Origin: CAYXGE01 sp964464435
GTDB lineage: Bacteria > Pseudomonadota > Gammaproteobacteria > Burkholderiales > Methylophilaceae
Assembly: GCA_964464435.1 (NCBI GenBank)
Contig: CAYXGE010000084.1
Coordinates: forward strand, 1 to 7,856
Direction of reading: 5' to 3'
DNA length: 7,856 bases
Shown here: positions 1 through 6,485 of the stretch, piece by piece
How the letters are laid out: every line of letters starts with the position of its first letter
Position numbering within the stretch: position 1 is the first letter of the stretch
Program-made: the position numbers and the translations under genes
The notes under the pieces: model-generated
What the model saw: only the letters and a program-made list of their open reading frames with translations
The model's database searches: none
Told to the model about the DNA's origin: nothing

Positions 1-926
1 ATACCAAAGTTGGCCAAGTGTGTGGCGCACACCTTAGCCATTTCAAATAAAGGCGCGACCAATCCATAAGAAATGCCGCGATGAGAAACACATTCGCCCA
101 CCGCATAAATGCGTGGATCATAGGTTTGCATGGTGTCATTCACCACAATGCCGCGATTGCAGTGGATGCCAGCTGATTCAGCTAAGGCATAGTTAGGGCG
201 TATGCCCACAGCCATGACCACTAAATCTGCGGGGATTTCTTGACCATCTTTAAATCGCACCGCACTCACGCGGCCATCTTTGCCGATGAGTTGCTCCGTG
301 TCTTTTTCGAGTAAGAAAGTTAAGCCCTTAGCCTCAAGTGATTTTTGCAACATTTTGCCCGCGGTTTTGTCGAGTTGGCGCTCAAGTAGCCACTCGTTTT
401 TATGTACAACGGTAACTTCCATACCTTGAATTTTAAGGCCGTTTGCCGCTTCTAAACCTAGTAAACCACCACCAATGACCACCGCATGCTTGTATTTTTT
501 AGCAGCGGCTATCATATCGTTGGTGTCTTTAATATCGCGGTAACCAATCACGCCTTCTAAATCAGCGCCTGGAATCGGCAATATAAAGGGTTTAGAGCCA
601 GTGGCAATTAGCAGTCTGTCATATTCAGCGCATGTTCCATCCTCGGCATACACAACGCGTTTTTGGCGATTTATATTGTTGACGCGAGCACTGGTATGAA
701 GCGTAATGTTATGTTCTGCGTACCACTCACGTGAATTTAGGATAATGTCATCAATCGTTTGCTCATTAGCCAACACAGGGGAGAGCATAATACGATTGTA
801 GTTAGGGTAAGGCTCATCACCAAACACGGTAATATCATATAAATCTGGAGCGATTTTGAGCAGCTCTTCAACCACTCGCATCCCTGCCATGCCATTGCCA
901 ACTACAACTAATTTCAATTTTTGCAT
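1..926 (-). CDS. nirB: Nitrite reductase [NAD(P)H] large subunit, N-terminal part (truncated by window start)
   Basis: The frame is open from an ATG at 926 to the window edge, giving 308 complete codons (MQKLKLVVVGNGMAGMR...). Seen: an FAD-binding Rossmann motif GNGMAG at residues 10-15, the ATG element at 108-110, an NAD(P)H-binding motif VVIGGGLLGLEAA around 149-161, and the FAD-closing segment TYDPRIYAVGEC at 268-279. These, with PNYNRIMLSPVLA near 41-53 and the APLFE segment at the visible end, match the N-terminal diaphorase half of NirB/NasB, which passes electrons from NAD(P)H to the siroheme centre. The full protein is usually about 800 residues, so the [2Fe-2S] and sulfite/nitrite-reductase domains lie outside the window. 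An AAAGGG Shine-Dalgarno sequence precedes the start, 21 bases after the cobA stop. It would reduce nitrite to ammonium in the cytoplasm. A stand-alone NAD(P)H-nitrite oxidoreductase (NasB-like split subunit) cannot be excluded without the C-terminus. Confidence 0.92.
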   Translation of the reverse strand, partial: MQKLKLVVVGNGMAGMRVVEELLKIAPDLYDITVFGDEPYPNYNRIMLSPVLANEQTIDDIILNSREWYAEHNITLHTSARVNNINRQKRVVYAEDGTCAEYDRLLIATGSKPFILPIPGADLEGVIGYRDIKDTNDMIAAAKKYKHAVVIGGGLLGLEAANGLKIQGMEVTVVHKNEWLLERQLDKTAGKMLQKSLEAKGLTFLLEKDTEQLIGKDGRVSAVRFKDGQEIPADLVVMAVGIRPNYALAESAGIHCNRGIVVNDTMQTYDPRIYAVGECVSHRGISYGLVAPLFEMAKVCATHLANFG

Positions 927-947
927 GCTACTAACCCTTTTACAACG

Positions 948-1730
948 TTATGCTACGTTTACAATTTTTTCTGATACAAAAGCTTGATGCGCTTTATCTG
1001 AAATTAATTTTTCGCGCTTTGCGAATGTGACGACATCACCCACAATAATTATTGAAGGACTTTGCATCTTTTGTGCATGAGCTTCCATAGGAAGATTCGC
1101 CAGCGCAGTCACCAGGGCACGCTCGTTTTTTAAGCTACCGTTTTCAATTATCATGGCAGGCATATCATTTGGCATACCTGCCTGCAATAAACTGCGCGTA
1201 ATTTCAGATATGTTTGCCAGCCCCATATAAATTACTAATGTGGTTTTTGAGGCTACCAGCGCATGCCATTGAATTGGAGGTTCATCTTTTGTATGGCCTG
1301 TTATAAAGGTTACGCCGTGGGTAAAATCGCGATGAGTAATCGGCACTTCCATACTAGCGGTAGCGCCAATACCAGCAGTAATGCCGGGTATTACCTCATA
1401 GCTAATATTTGCATCGCGCAACGCCAACATCTCTTCTCCGCCACGACCAAACAAAAAAGGGTCACCACCTTTAAGCCTAGCCACAATTTGCCCTTGTTGC
1501 GCTAAGGCAATCATCATGCGATTGATAAAATGCTGCGGGGTGGATTTACAACCACCTCGCTTACCCACATTGACAATACGAGCTTGTGAACAATGGCCAA
1601 GTATTTCTGGGTTGACTAAGTCATCAACCATTACAACATCGGATGCATTGAGCGCCTTCACTGCTTTTAATGTGATGAGCTCTGGATCACCCAGACCTGC
1701 ACCTATTAAAAATACCTTACCTTTATTCAC
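948..1730 (-). CDS. cobA: Uroporphyrinogen-III C-methyltransferase (SUMT)
   Basis: This is a 260-residue single-domain SUMT, the usual length for the stand-alone form. It transfers two methyl groups from S-adenosylmethionine to uroporphyrinogen III to give precorrin-2, the precursor of siroheme. Seen: N-terminal signature VFLIGAGLGDPELIT (6-20), the second signature with ARLKGGDPFLFGRGGEE (84-100) including the GGDP loop, the SAM-site motif PGITAG (115-120) and YMG (168-170). The first signature normally reads GAGPGDP; here residue 13 is Leu instead of Pro. The start is GTG, supported by a GAAGGG ribosome site seven bases upstream, and lies 14 bases after the porin stop. It has no CysG dehydrogenase/ferrochelatase domain, so siroheme needs partner enzymes encoded elsewhere. 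Its place directly before nirB says it supplies siroheme for nitrite reductase rather than serving cobalamin synthesis. Confidence 0.95.
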   Translation of the reverse strand: MNKGKVFLIGAGLGDPELITLKAVKALNASDVVMVDDLVNPEILGHCSQARIVNVGKRGGCKSTPQHFINRMMIALAQQGQIVARLKGGDPFLFGRGGEEMLALRDANISYEVIPGITAGIGATASMEVPITHRDFTHGVTFITGHTKDEPPIQWHALVASKTTLVIYMGLANISEITRSLLQAGMPNDMPAMIIENGSLKNERALVTALANLPMEAHAQKMQSPSIIIVGDVVTFAKREKLISDKAHQAFVSEKIVNVA

Positions 1731-1736
1731 TGTTTA

Positions 1737-1742
1737 CCCTTC
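1737..1742 (-). promoter_or_regulatory. Ribosome binding site supporting the GTG start of cobA
   Basis: On the minus strand GAAGGG lies six bases before the GTG at 1730, within the 14-base gap after the porin stop codon. No ATG nearby in this frame would keep the GAG.GDP nucleotide-binding motif intact, so this site fixes GTG as the start. Translation is likely coupled to the end of the porin gene. Confidence 0.7.
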
Positions 1743-1744
1743 AA

Positions 1745-3205
1745 TTAAAACGTATATTGCGCTGTTACCCATACAATTTCTTTATCACCTTTGCGTGCTC
1801 CATTTTGTAAGGTAGTACCATAGACATCACTTTCATTAAACTTGGCATACTCTACTTTTCCCCAAATAGAATCATTAAATGGATACATCACACTGGCATC
1901 AAATTCGGTACCATATTTGTCACCAAGTCTGCCTCCAACTGTTTGGAATTTTTCATCTGCCTTCATGACATGATATTCAGCATATAAAACGACTTTATCA
2001 ATTTTGCCGTTAAAGGTGAGGTACAAATCTTCCATGCCTTGGCGTGGAGTAGTTAAGAAGTGATCAGACCAGCCTTGAAATAAGTGGTTAGTACCAAGCG
2101 GGGTTTGAAAGCCATATTTACCATCGTTACTCGATAATTTTTCATAATCTAATCTTAAGGACCATACGTTATAAGCTGCACCGCCACCCACTTTTAAATA
2201 ATGTGCATCAATCAGTGGATTGCCGCCTCTGTAGTCATCCTGCTTAGCATATTCCACGGTGTATAAGCTTCTCCAGTTGGGATCAATGACATGTACACCA
2301 TCTAAACGCAAACCAAATGTTTTGCTACTTGCATCGGTTCTTGATGGATTCAGGTTTGTAGGAGAAGCAGGAACATCATCACTACCACCTAAGCCATTAC
2401 CACCTTGTGCTGCCGTACCAGCCGCAGCTGAATTACCACCATTTTGGCTAAGATTAGCAACGTCCACAAAATAGCCATAACCAGTAATAGACTCTGTTGG
2501 TAGCCAACGATATTTAATATTGATTAAATCGATATTGCCATCACGCAGTTTGGTATTCACTTGGCGAACTTTTGAAAAGTGTGCAGCAAAAATTTCTGTA
2601 TTTGGAATCGTTTTATTGACCACAGAAATACCATCAAACACTTGTGTGTTTTGACGGAATGCAATATCACCAATAAAGCGCACATTGTCTAAGTTAACCA
2701 CTTGGCGACCTAGTTTTAACTTGGTATTTTTGATTCCAGTCCACTCTACAAATAACTGATTTATATCAGTAAAGCCAGGGTCTACAATATTGGGAAACTG
2801 GCGCTTAAAAGTGTTAGAGATAGATGTACCATTAGCAAGAGTAATGTCATGCTCAGCAACGTTTTCACGTCTATCATTAAAGTCATCATTAAATTCATGT
2901 ACATCGGTAATTTGTGCCGCAAAACTAAAATTATTGTAGGGTGCAGTTTGCCAACCAATCAATGAACGTGTGGTAAAGGCATAAGCATCTTTCAACTTAT
3001 TGACAGTACTTCCTTGTTGAAAACCTTCTTGGTCAACGCGCTCATAACGAGCACGAATACTGCTTAATGATTTACCAGATTTAATTGAATCTAAAAATGT
3101 GTATTCAGGCAACACTTCTTCTTCTGCCATCACCTGCTGACTGGCCATTGCCAACATAACAGCTAACGTGACTTGACGAATCTTTAACTTAGGTTTACTT
3201 TTCAT
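1745..3205 (-). CDS. Outer-membrane porin-like protein of the alginate-export family
   Basis: A 486-residue protein. Residues 1-27 form a Sec signal peptide: basic start MKSKPKLKIRQ, hydrophobic LAVMLAMA, and probable cleavage after VMA27. The mature part has many alternating amphipathic beta-strands and ends in VTAQYTF with a terminal Phe, the signal recognised by the outer-membrane assembly machinery. The segment GFQTPLGTNHLFQGWSD (365-381) and the following TTPRQGMEDLYL are typical of the alginate-export barrel family. Residues about 255-290 are a Gly/Ala/Ser/Asn-rich stretch, best read as an extracellular loop. The start is well supported by AAGGAG six bases before ATG. It sits between nrtD and cobA in a nitrate operon, so I infer a role as an outer-membrane channel for nitrate/nitrite, not for alginate. 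The substrate is not shown by the sequence. No alginate genes are visible. Confidence 0.8.
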   Translation of the reverse strand: MKSKPKLKIRQVTLAVMLAMASQQVMAEEEVLPEYTFLDSIKSGKSLSSIRARYERVDQEGFQQGSTVNKLKDAYAFTTRSLIGWQTAPYNNFSFAAQITDVHEFNDDFNDRRENVAEHDITLANGTSISNTFKRQFPNIVDPGFTDINQLFVEWTGIKNTKLKLGRQVVNLDNVRFIGDIAFRQNTQVFDGISVVNKTIPNTEIFAAHFSKVRQVNTKLRDGNIDLINIKYRWLPTESITGYGYFVDVANLSQNGGNSAAAGTAAQGGNGLGGSDDVPASPTNLNPSRTDASSKTFGLRLDGVHVIDPNWRSLYTVEYAKQDDYRGGNPLIDAHYLKVGGGAAYNVWSLRLDYEKLSSNDGKYGFQTPLGTNHLFQGWSDHFLTTPRQGMEDLYLTFNGKIDKVVLYAEYHVMKADEKFQTVGGRLGDKYGTEFDASVMYPFNDSIWGKVEYAKFNESDVYGTTLQNGARKGDKEIVWVTAQYTF

Positions 3206-3235
3206 CTGTTGCTCCTTTTTTCAAGATTGGGTAAC

Positions 3236-3288
3236 CGTACTTTGGTACGAGAGCCTGTGGCTAGAGTCGGATTTAGCCAACAGGCTCT
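3236..3288 (-). other. Intercistronic stem-loop(s) between nrtD and the porin gene
   Basis: Arms 3250-3263 and 3274-3288 form a 14-bp stem (AGAGCCTGTGGCTA against TAGCCAACAGGCTCT, one bulged A) with a 10-base loop. Immediately next to it, 3236-3240 and 3245-3249 make a second 5-bp hairpin (CGTAC/GTACG). On the transcribed strand no run of U follows either stem, so a complete intrinsic terminator is unlikely. The position, just after the nrtD stop and before a strong Shine-Dalgarno sequence, fits an RNA processing or 3'-end protecting element that would let the porin be expressed at a different level from the transporter. The function is inference. Confidence 0.55.
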
Positions 3289-3296
3289 ACATTTAT

Positions 3297-4103
3297 TTAA
3301 GCCACTTTTTTTGCGTGTCTTTCATACAAAAACTTCAACACTTCACTTCTAAGATGGTTGTATTCTTTGTCTTCTGCTAACGCTAAACGGTTTCTTGGGC
3401 GTGCCAAGGTCACAGGTAAAATTTCACCAATCGTGGCTGCGGGGCCATTTGTCATCATCACAATGCGGTCTGAGAGCAGTACTGCCTCATCAACGTCATG
3501 CGTCACCATCACTGCAGTTGCGCCTGATTTAGCCATAATTTTCATTAACTCATCTTGCAGGTTGGCGCGAGTGAGCGCGTCTAGTGCGCCAAATGGCTCA
3601 TCTAATAGCAGTACTTTGGGTTCCATTGCCAGAGCTCTAGCAATGCCAACACGCTGCTTCATGCCGCCAGAAATTTCATTTGGGCGTTTTTCTGCCGCAT
3701 GAGACAAGCCAACCAGCTCTAATGCAGCCCTCGTACGTTCGTCCAATTGGGCTTTAGTATCAGTTTTGCCAAACACACGCTCAACCGCTAAATAAACGTT
3801 TTCAGCACAGGTTAACCATGGCAGTAATGAGTGGTTTTGAAACACCACTGCACGCTCTGGCCCTGGGCCCGCAATTTCACGGCCATTACAGAATAAGTGT
3901 CCATCAGTAGGTTCTAGTAGACCTGCGATTAAATTCAGTACGGTTGATTTGCCGCAACCTGAGTGACCAATAATCGAGATAAACTCACCCTCTTTGATAC
4001 TAAAGTTCACATCGTGCAAGGCTTGAAAACTGCCTTTTTTGGTTTGAAAGGTCATATTGACGTTTTCAATTAATACATAACGGTCTTGTAAAATTTTGTC
4101 CAT
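3297..4103 (-). CDS. nrtD: Nitrate ABC transporter ATP-binding protein (NrtD/NasD type)
   Basis: A 268-residue single ABC ATPase that powers nitrate/nitrite import with the NrtB permease at the cytoplasmic face. Seen: Walker A GHSGCGKST (46-54), Q-loop Gln89 in VVFQNHSLLPWLT, ABC signature ISGGMKQR (144-151), Walker B VLLLDEP (164-170), D-loop ALDA (173-176) and switch His202. The segment PGPERAVVFQNHSLLPWLT is characteristic of the nitrate/sulfonate/taurine importer group. Length equals the short NrtD/NasD form; there is no C-terminal substrate-binding-like domain as in cyanobacterial NrtC. An AGGA site precedes the ATG, which lies eight bases after the nrtB stop. The three-gene set (binding protein, permease, ATPase) corresponds to nasFED of Klebsiella. 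Other oxyanions such as cyanate or bicarbonate are alternatives, but the nirB/cobA/nasR context favours nitrate. Confidence 0.93.
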   Translation of the reverse strand: MDKILQDRYVLIENVNMTFQTKKGSFQALHDVNFSIKEGEFISIIGHSGCGKSTVLNLIAGLLEPTDGHLFCNGREIAGPGPERAVVFQNHSLLPWLTCAENVYLAVERVFGKTDTKAQLDERTRAALELVGLSHAAEKRPNEISGGMKQRVGIARALAMEPKVLLLDEPFGALDALTRANLQDELMKIMAKSGATAVMVTHDVDEAVLLSDRIVMMTNGPAATIGEILPVTLARPRNRLALAEDKEYNHLRSEVLKFLYERHAKKVA

Positions 4104-4111
4104 GATGTTTC

Positions 4112-5032
4112 CTATTCGTAGCTAAAGCGTTTAGCAATTTGAATTAATGCGAGCTCAAGTAATAAGCCAACAATACCGACAATAAAAATAGCGATAATGA
4201 TGTGCTCAACGTTTAGATTATTCCATTCATCCCATACCCAAAAACCAATACCAACTCCGCCAGTCAACATCTCAGCCGCCACAATCACTAGCCAAGCGAC
4301 ACCTATTGAAAGACGCACACCTGTCATCATGTAGGGCAACACTGATGGAAACAGAATCTTGGTGACAATTTTCCATTCAGATAGATTAAGCACCTTGGCA
4401 ACGTTCATATAGTCTTGTGGCACTTTGCTTACGCCAACCGCAGTATTAATAATCATTGGCCAAATAGCTGAGATAAAAATCACCCAAATCGCTGCAGGGT
4501 CAGCTGCTTTAAATACCAACAGACCAATAGGTAACCAAGCTAATGGTGAAACGGGTCTTAACAAGCTAATAATCGGGGAAGTCATTCTCGACATAAACTC
4601 AAAGCGTCCGATAATAAAACCTAAAGGAATGCCTATGAATGCTGCCATAAGAAAGCCTATGCCCACACGTTGCAATGAGTTAAGAATGTTCCAACCGATA
4701 CCTACATCGTTTGGGCTGTTGACGTAAAAAGGATCACTAAATAACTCAACCGCTGAAGCCCAAGTTTTAATCGGACCTGGTAGGTTAGGTGACTGTTGTG
4801 AAATAAGCGACCAAACCGCAATTAGCAAGAGCAAGCCAATCACAGGTGGTAAGCTCCAAGCAAACGCTGCCTTTAAAAGCTTGCCAAGCTGAAAAGATTT
4901 AGCAGACTTTTCAGCAACAGCTTTAATCGCAACCTCGGTAGCCTCAGTTGTTGTAATTGGTTGTTTAACCACTGTTGATTTATCATTCATGATGTCTTTA
5001 ATACTTTCCTTGTTAATGCTAATGGCGCTCAT
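4112..5032 (-). CDS. nrtB: Nitrate ABC transporter permease (NrtB/NasE type)
   Basis: A 306-residue inner-membrane protein of the binding-protein-dependent permease family. After a polar N-terminal tail of about 55 residues come six likely membrane segments, near residues 60-78, 121-142, 160-176, 180-200, 243-262 and 277-298. The EAA-type coupling loop that docks on the ATPase is visible around 211-235 (AKVLNLSEWKI..KILFPSVLPYM). LRPVSPLAWLPIGLLVFK (158-175) is typical of nitrate and sulfonate permeases. It would form the nitrate channel as a dimer. The start is chosen at 5032 because TTAGGAG lies six bases upstream; a second ATG at residue 15 lacks comparable support. The gene begins 19 bases after the nrtA stop and ends eight bases before nrtD. 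The long charged N-terminal tail is somewhat longer than in many homologues. Confidence 0.93.
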   Translation of the reverse strand: MSAISINKESIKDIMNDKSTVVKQPITTTEATEVAIKAVAEKSAKSFQLGKLLKAAFAWSLPPVIGLLLLIAVWSLISQQSPNLPGPIKTWASAVELFSDPFYVNSPNDVGIGWNILNSLQRVGIGFLMAAFIGIPLGFIIGRFEFMSRMTSPIISLLRPVSPLAWLPIGLLVFKAADPAAIWVIFISAIWPMIINTAVGVSKVPQDYMNVAKVLNLSEWKIVTKILFPSVLPYMMTGVRLSIGVAWLVIVAAEMLTGGVGIGFWVWDEWNNLNVEHIIIAIFIVGIVGLLLELALIQIAKRFSYE

Positions 5033-5051
5033 AGTTAGCTCCTAATGTCTA

Positions 5052-6218
5052 TTAAGCTTTNNNNNNNNNNNNNNNNNNNNNNNNNNNNNNNNNNNNNNNN
5101 NNNNNNNNNNNNNNNNNNNNNNNNNNNNNNNNNNNNNNNNNNNNNNNNNNNNNNNNNNNNGGGAAGTTCACTTTGCCATCGTTGAAGAACTTCATGTAAT
5201 TAGGGTCTTTCCATTTTTTACCATTACCGTTGTCGTAATCACCCACAAAGCGACCTGCAATGACCTCTTCAGGCGCATTCACATATGCCTTGCCAGAGAT
5301 CAGCTTGGCCACAGATACGCGGTTTGCAGTCGCATCGATATAACGACATGCCTCTAAAATTGCTAGAATCATTGCGCGCGCGGTGTTAGGATTTTTGGCC
5401 ACAAAATCAGCCGTACAACCTAATACTTTTTCGGGATGATCTGTCCAAATATCTTGAGATGTAGCAACACTGAATCCTACTTTATCGTAGATGGCGCGAG
5501 CATTCCAAGGCTCACCAACACAGAAACCGTCCATATTGCCAATACGCATATTGGCGACCATTTGTGGCGGCGGCACCACAATCGTTTTTGCATCTTTTAT
5601 TGGATTAATGCCATAGGTAGCTAACCAATAATAAAGCCACATGGCGTGCGTGCCTGTTGGGAAGGTCTGTGCAAAGGTAAAGTCGCGGTTTTCATTTTCC
5701 ATTACACGTTTAAGTGTTGCGCCACTTGTTACGCCTTTATCTTTTAATTGGTTTGATAAAGTAATCCCTTGACCGTTATTATTAAGCGCCATCAAAACAG
5801 CCATGTCTTTTTGCTGACCGCCTATACCTAACTGCGAGCCATACATCATGCCGTATAACACGTGCGAGGCATGTAATTCACCATTCACTAATTTATCTCT
5901 AACGCCTGCCCAAGAAGCTTCTTTTGAAGGCGTAATTTTGATGCCATACTTTTTGTCAAAGCCCATTTGTGCGGCCACCACAATAGGCGCGCAATCCGTC
6001 AATGGAATAAAACCAATTTTTACTTCGGTGATTTCTGGTGCATCAGAACCTGCTGCCCATGCTTGATTTCGAACACCTGTAGGTAACATATTCATCATTG
6101 CAGCTGCACCAAATGCACCTGCGACAGCATGTGTTAAGAACTGACGACGACTGTTATTTTCAACAGTTGCATTTTCTTTATCACCAGCTAGGCATGAAAG
6201 CTTTTTAGAATCACTCAT
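5052..6218 (-). CDS. nrtA: Nitrate ABC transporter substrate-binding protein (NrtA/NasF type), interrupted by an assembly gap
   Basis: A periplasmic nitrate/nitrite receptor for the NrtBD importer. The N-terminus carries a twin-arginine signal (NSRRQFLTHAVAGAFGAAA, residues 22-40), with probable cleavage near AWAA at 53-56, so export of a folded protein by Tat is expected. The mature part matches the NrtA/CmpA/NasF family: KIGFIPLTDCAPIVVA, EASWAGVRDKL, NNNGQGITLS, FPTGTHAMWLYYW, PPPQMVANMRIGNMDGFCVGEP. Trp103, Gln150/Gly151, His191 and Lys264 are the likely nitrate ligands by analogy with the Synechocystis NrtA structure (from memory). AAGGAG precedes the ATG. The sequence runs to VNF at 352; the next codon is CCN, so Pro353 is certain, then 33 codons are unknown before a Lys-Ala-stop end. 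Homologues usually have about 75-85 residues after the VNFP motif, so the gap is probably longer than drawn and the C-terminal frame is not proven. Confidence 0.92.
   Translation of the reverse strand: MSDSKKLSCLAGDKENATVENNSRRQFLTHAVAGAFGAAAMMNMLPTGVRNQAWAAGSDAPEITEVKIGFIPLTDCAPIVVAAQMGFDKKYGIKITPSKEASWAGVRDKLVNGELHASHVLYGMMYGSQLGIGGQQKDMAVLMALNNNGQGITLSNQLKDKGVTSGATLKRVMENENRDFTFAQTFPTGTHAMWLYYWLATYGINPIKDAKTIVVPPPQMVANMRIGNMDGFCVGEPWNARAIYDKVGFSVATSQDIWTDHPEKVLGCTADFVAKNPNTARAMILAILEACRYIDATANRVSVAKLISGKAYVNAPEEVIAGRFVGDYDNGNGKKWKDPNYMKFFNDGKVNFXXXXXXXXXXXXXXXXXXXXXXXXXXXXXXXXXXKA
5061..5160. other. Assembly gap (100 unknown bases)
   Basis: A run of exactly 100 N inside the 3' part of nrtA. 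A round 100 is a common placeholder for a gap of unknown size, so distances across it should not be trusted. The bases on either side (CCN coding Pro353, and Lys-Ala-stop) are compatible with a single uninterrupted gene. Confidence 0.98.
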
Positions 6219-6278
6219 TTCTGCTCCTTAAATAAAATCTATAAATAAAATATATGTAGGTTAAAAATCTAAATCTTT

Positions 6279-6336
6279 AAAAACAAAAAGGCATCCTGAC
6301 TGTAAACGTAAATCTGTCTACATACAGGACGCCTTT
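6279..6336 (-). terminator. Intrinsic terminator in the nrtA leader (attenuator)
   Basis: On the minus strand AAAGGCGTCCTG (6336-6325) pairs with CAGGATGCCTTT (6298-6287): 12 bp with one G-U pair. A further 7-bp stem follows inside, TGTAGAC (6322-6316) with GTTTACA (6307-6301), across a 2x2 internal loop and closed by an 8-base loop. A T-rich run (TTTTTGTTTTT, 6279-6289) follows directly. It stands before the nrtA ribosome site, so it would stop transcription of the whole operon unless relieved, most likely by the NasR-like protein encoded upstream. Confidence 0.9.
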
Positions 6337-6340
6337 GCCC
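6327..6340 (-). promoter_or_regulatory. Hexaloop hairpin P2 overlapping the terminator 5' arm (candidate antiterminator)
   Basis: The minus strand reads GGGC-AAAGGC-GTCC: a 4-bp stem with one G-U pair and a six-base loop with A1 and G4. The loop differs from that of P1 (AACGGC) at one base. The loop and 3' arm consist of terminator bases 6327-6336, so this hairpin and the terminator cannot form together. If NasR stabilises P1 and P2, the terminator is prevented, which is the accepted model for ANTAR antiterminators. Confidence 0.65.
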
Positions 6341-6383
6341 AAATTCGTTTAATACTAACAACTAATGCTAATGTAATTTGAAA

Positions 6384-6417
6384 ACTGTATTGTTTTTATA
6401 ACACTTAAACAATCAGT
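6384..6417 (-). promoter_or_regulatory. A+U-rich hairpin in the leader, spacer or alternative P2
   Basis: ACTG plus ATTGTTT (6417-6407) pairs with AAACAAT plus CAGT (6395-6384, one bulged A): 11 bp, starting five bases after P1. The apical loop is 11 bases. With a shifted pairing it becomes a seven-base loop AGTGTTA, with A at position 1 and G at position 4. The short distance from P1 suits an ANTAR P2, but the loop is not exactly six bases and the stem does not overlap the terminator. It may instead be a structured spacer. Confidence 0.5.
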
Positions 6418-6422
6418 CAGTT

Positions 6423-6438
6423 TGACCGCCGTTGGCCA
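6423..6438 (-). promoter_or_regulatory. Hexaloop hairpin P1, candidate ANTAR-binding RNA element
   Basis: The minus strand reads TGGCC-AACGGC-GGTCA: a 5-bp stem with one G-U pair and a loop of exactly six bases, A at loop position 1 and G at position 4. That is the conserved signature of ANTAR RNA targets. It begins about five bases after the predicted transcription start. Its partner would be either the hairpin at 6327-6340 or the one at 6384-6417. Confidence 0.7.
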
Positions 6439-6453
6439 TTTTAATTTGTTATA

Positions 6454-6470
6454 TGCAACAGCCGTGCCAA
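6454..6470 (-). promoter_or_regulatory. Sigma-54 (RpoN) promoter of the nrtABD operon
   Basis: The minus strand reads TTGGCACGGCTGTTGCA, an exact match to the consensus YTGGCACGRNNNTTGCW. The GG of the -24 element is at 6468-6467 and the GC of the -12 element at 6456-6455, with correct spacing. This predicts a transcript start near 6443, about 225 bases upstream of nrtA. Sigma-54 control with an NtrC activator fits a nitrogen-assimilation operon. Confidence 0.92.
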
Positions 6471-6485
6471 TTAGAGATAAAATTT

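Larger units (their letters stand above)
6219..6443 (-). promoter_or_regulatory. Long untranslated leader of the nrtABD operon (attenuator region)
   Basis: From the start predicted by the sigma-54 promoter (about 6443) to the nrtA ATG, some 225 bases carry no convincing coding frame. In order along the RNA they hold a hexaloop hairpin (6423-6438), a longer A+U-rich hairpin (6384-6417), a weak pairing CAAATT/AATTTG (6375-6380 with 6340-6345), a second hexaloop hairpin overlapping the terminator (6327-6340), the intrinsic terminator (6279-6336), an A+T-rich stretch, and the AAGGAG ribosome site for nrtA. This layout is that of an antitermination leader. Confidence 0.8.

Noticed and set aside
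1263..1815. Plus-strand open frames opposite cobA (1263-1505 and 1516-1815)
   Set aside because: They lie antisense to a confident SUMT gene, have no family resemblance and no good ribosome site.
2336..2443. Repeat or inserted element within the porin gene (Gly/Ala/Asn-rich segment)
   Set aside because: It is in frame, has no flanking repeats and suits a variable surface loop, so no mobile element is called.
3358..3702. Plus-strand frame of 114 codons opposite nrtD
   Set aside because: It is antisense to the ABC ATPase, and its existence follows from the codon use of that gene.
4425..4727. Plus-strand frame of 100 codons opposite nrtB
   Set aside because: Its hydrophobic-looking content mirrors the permease on the other strand; nothing supports it independently.
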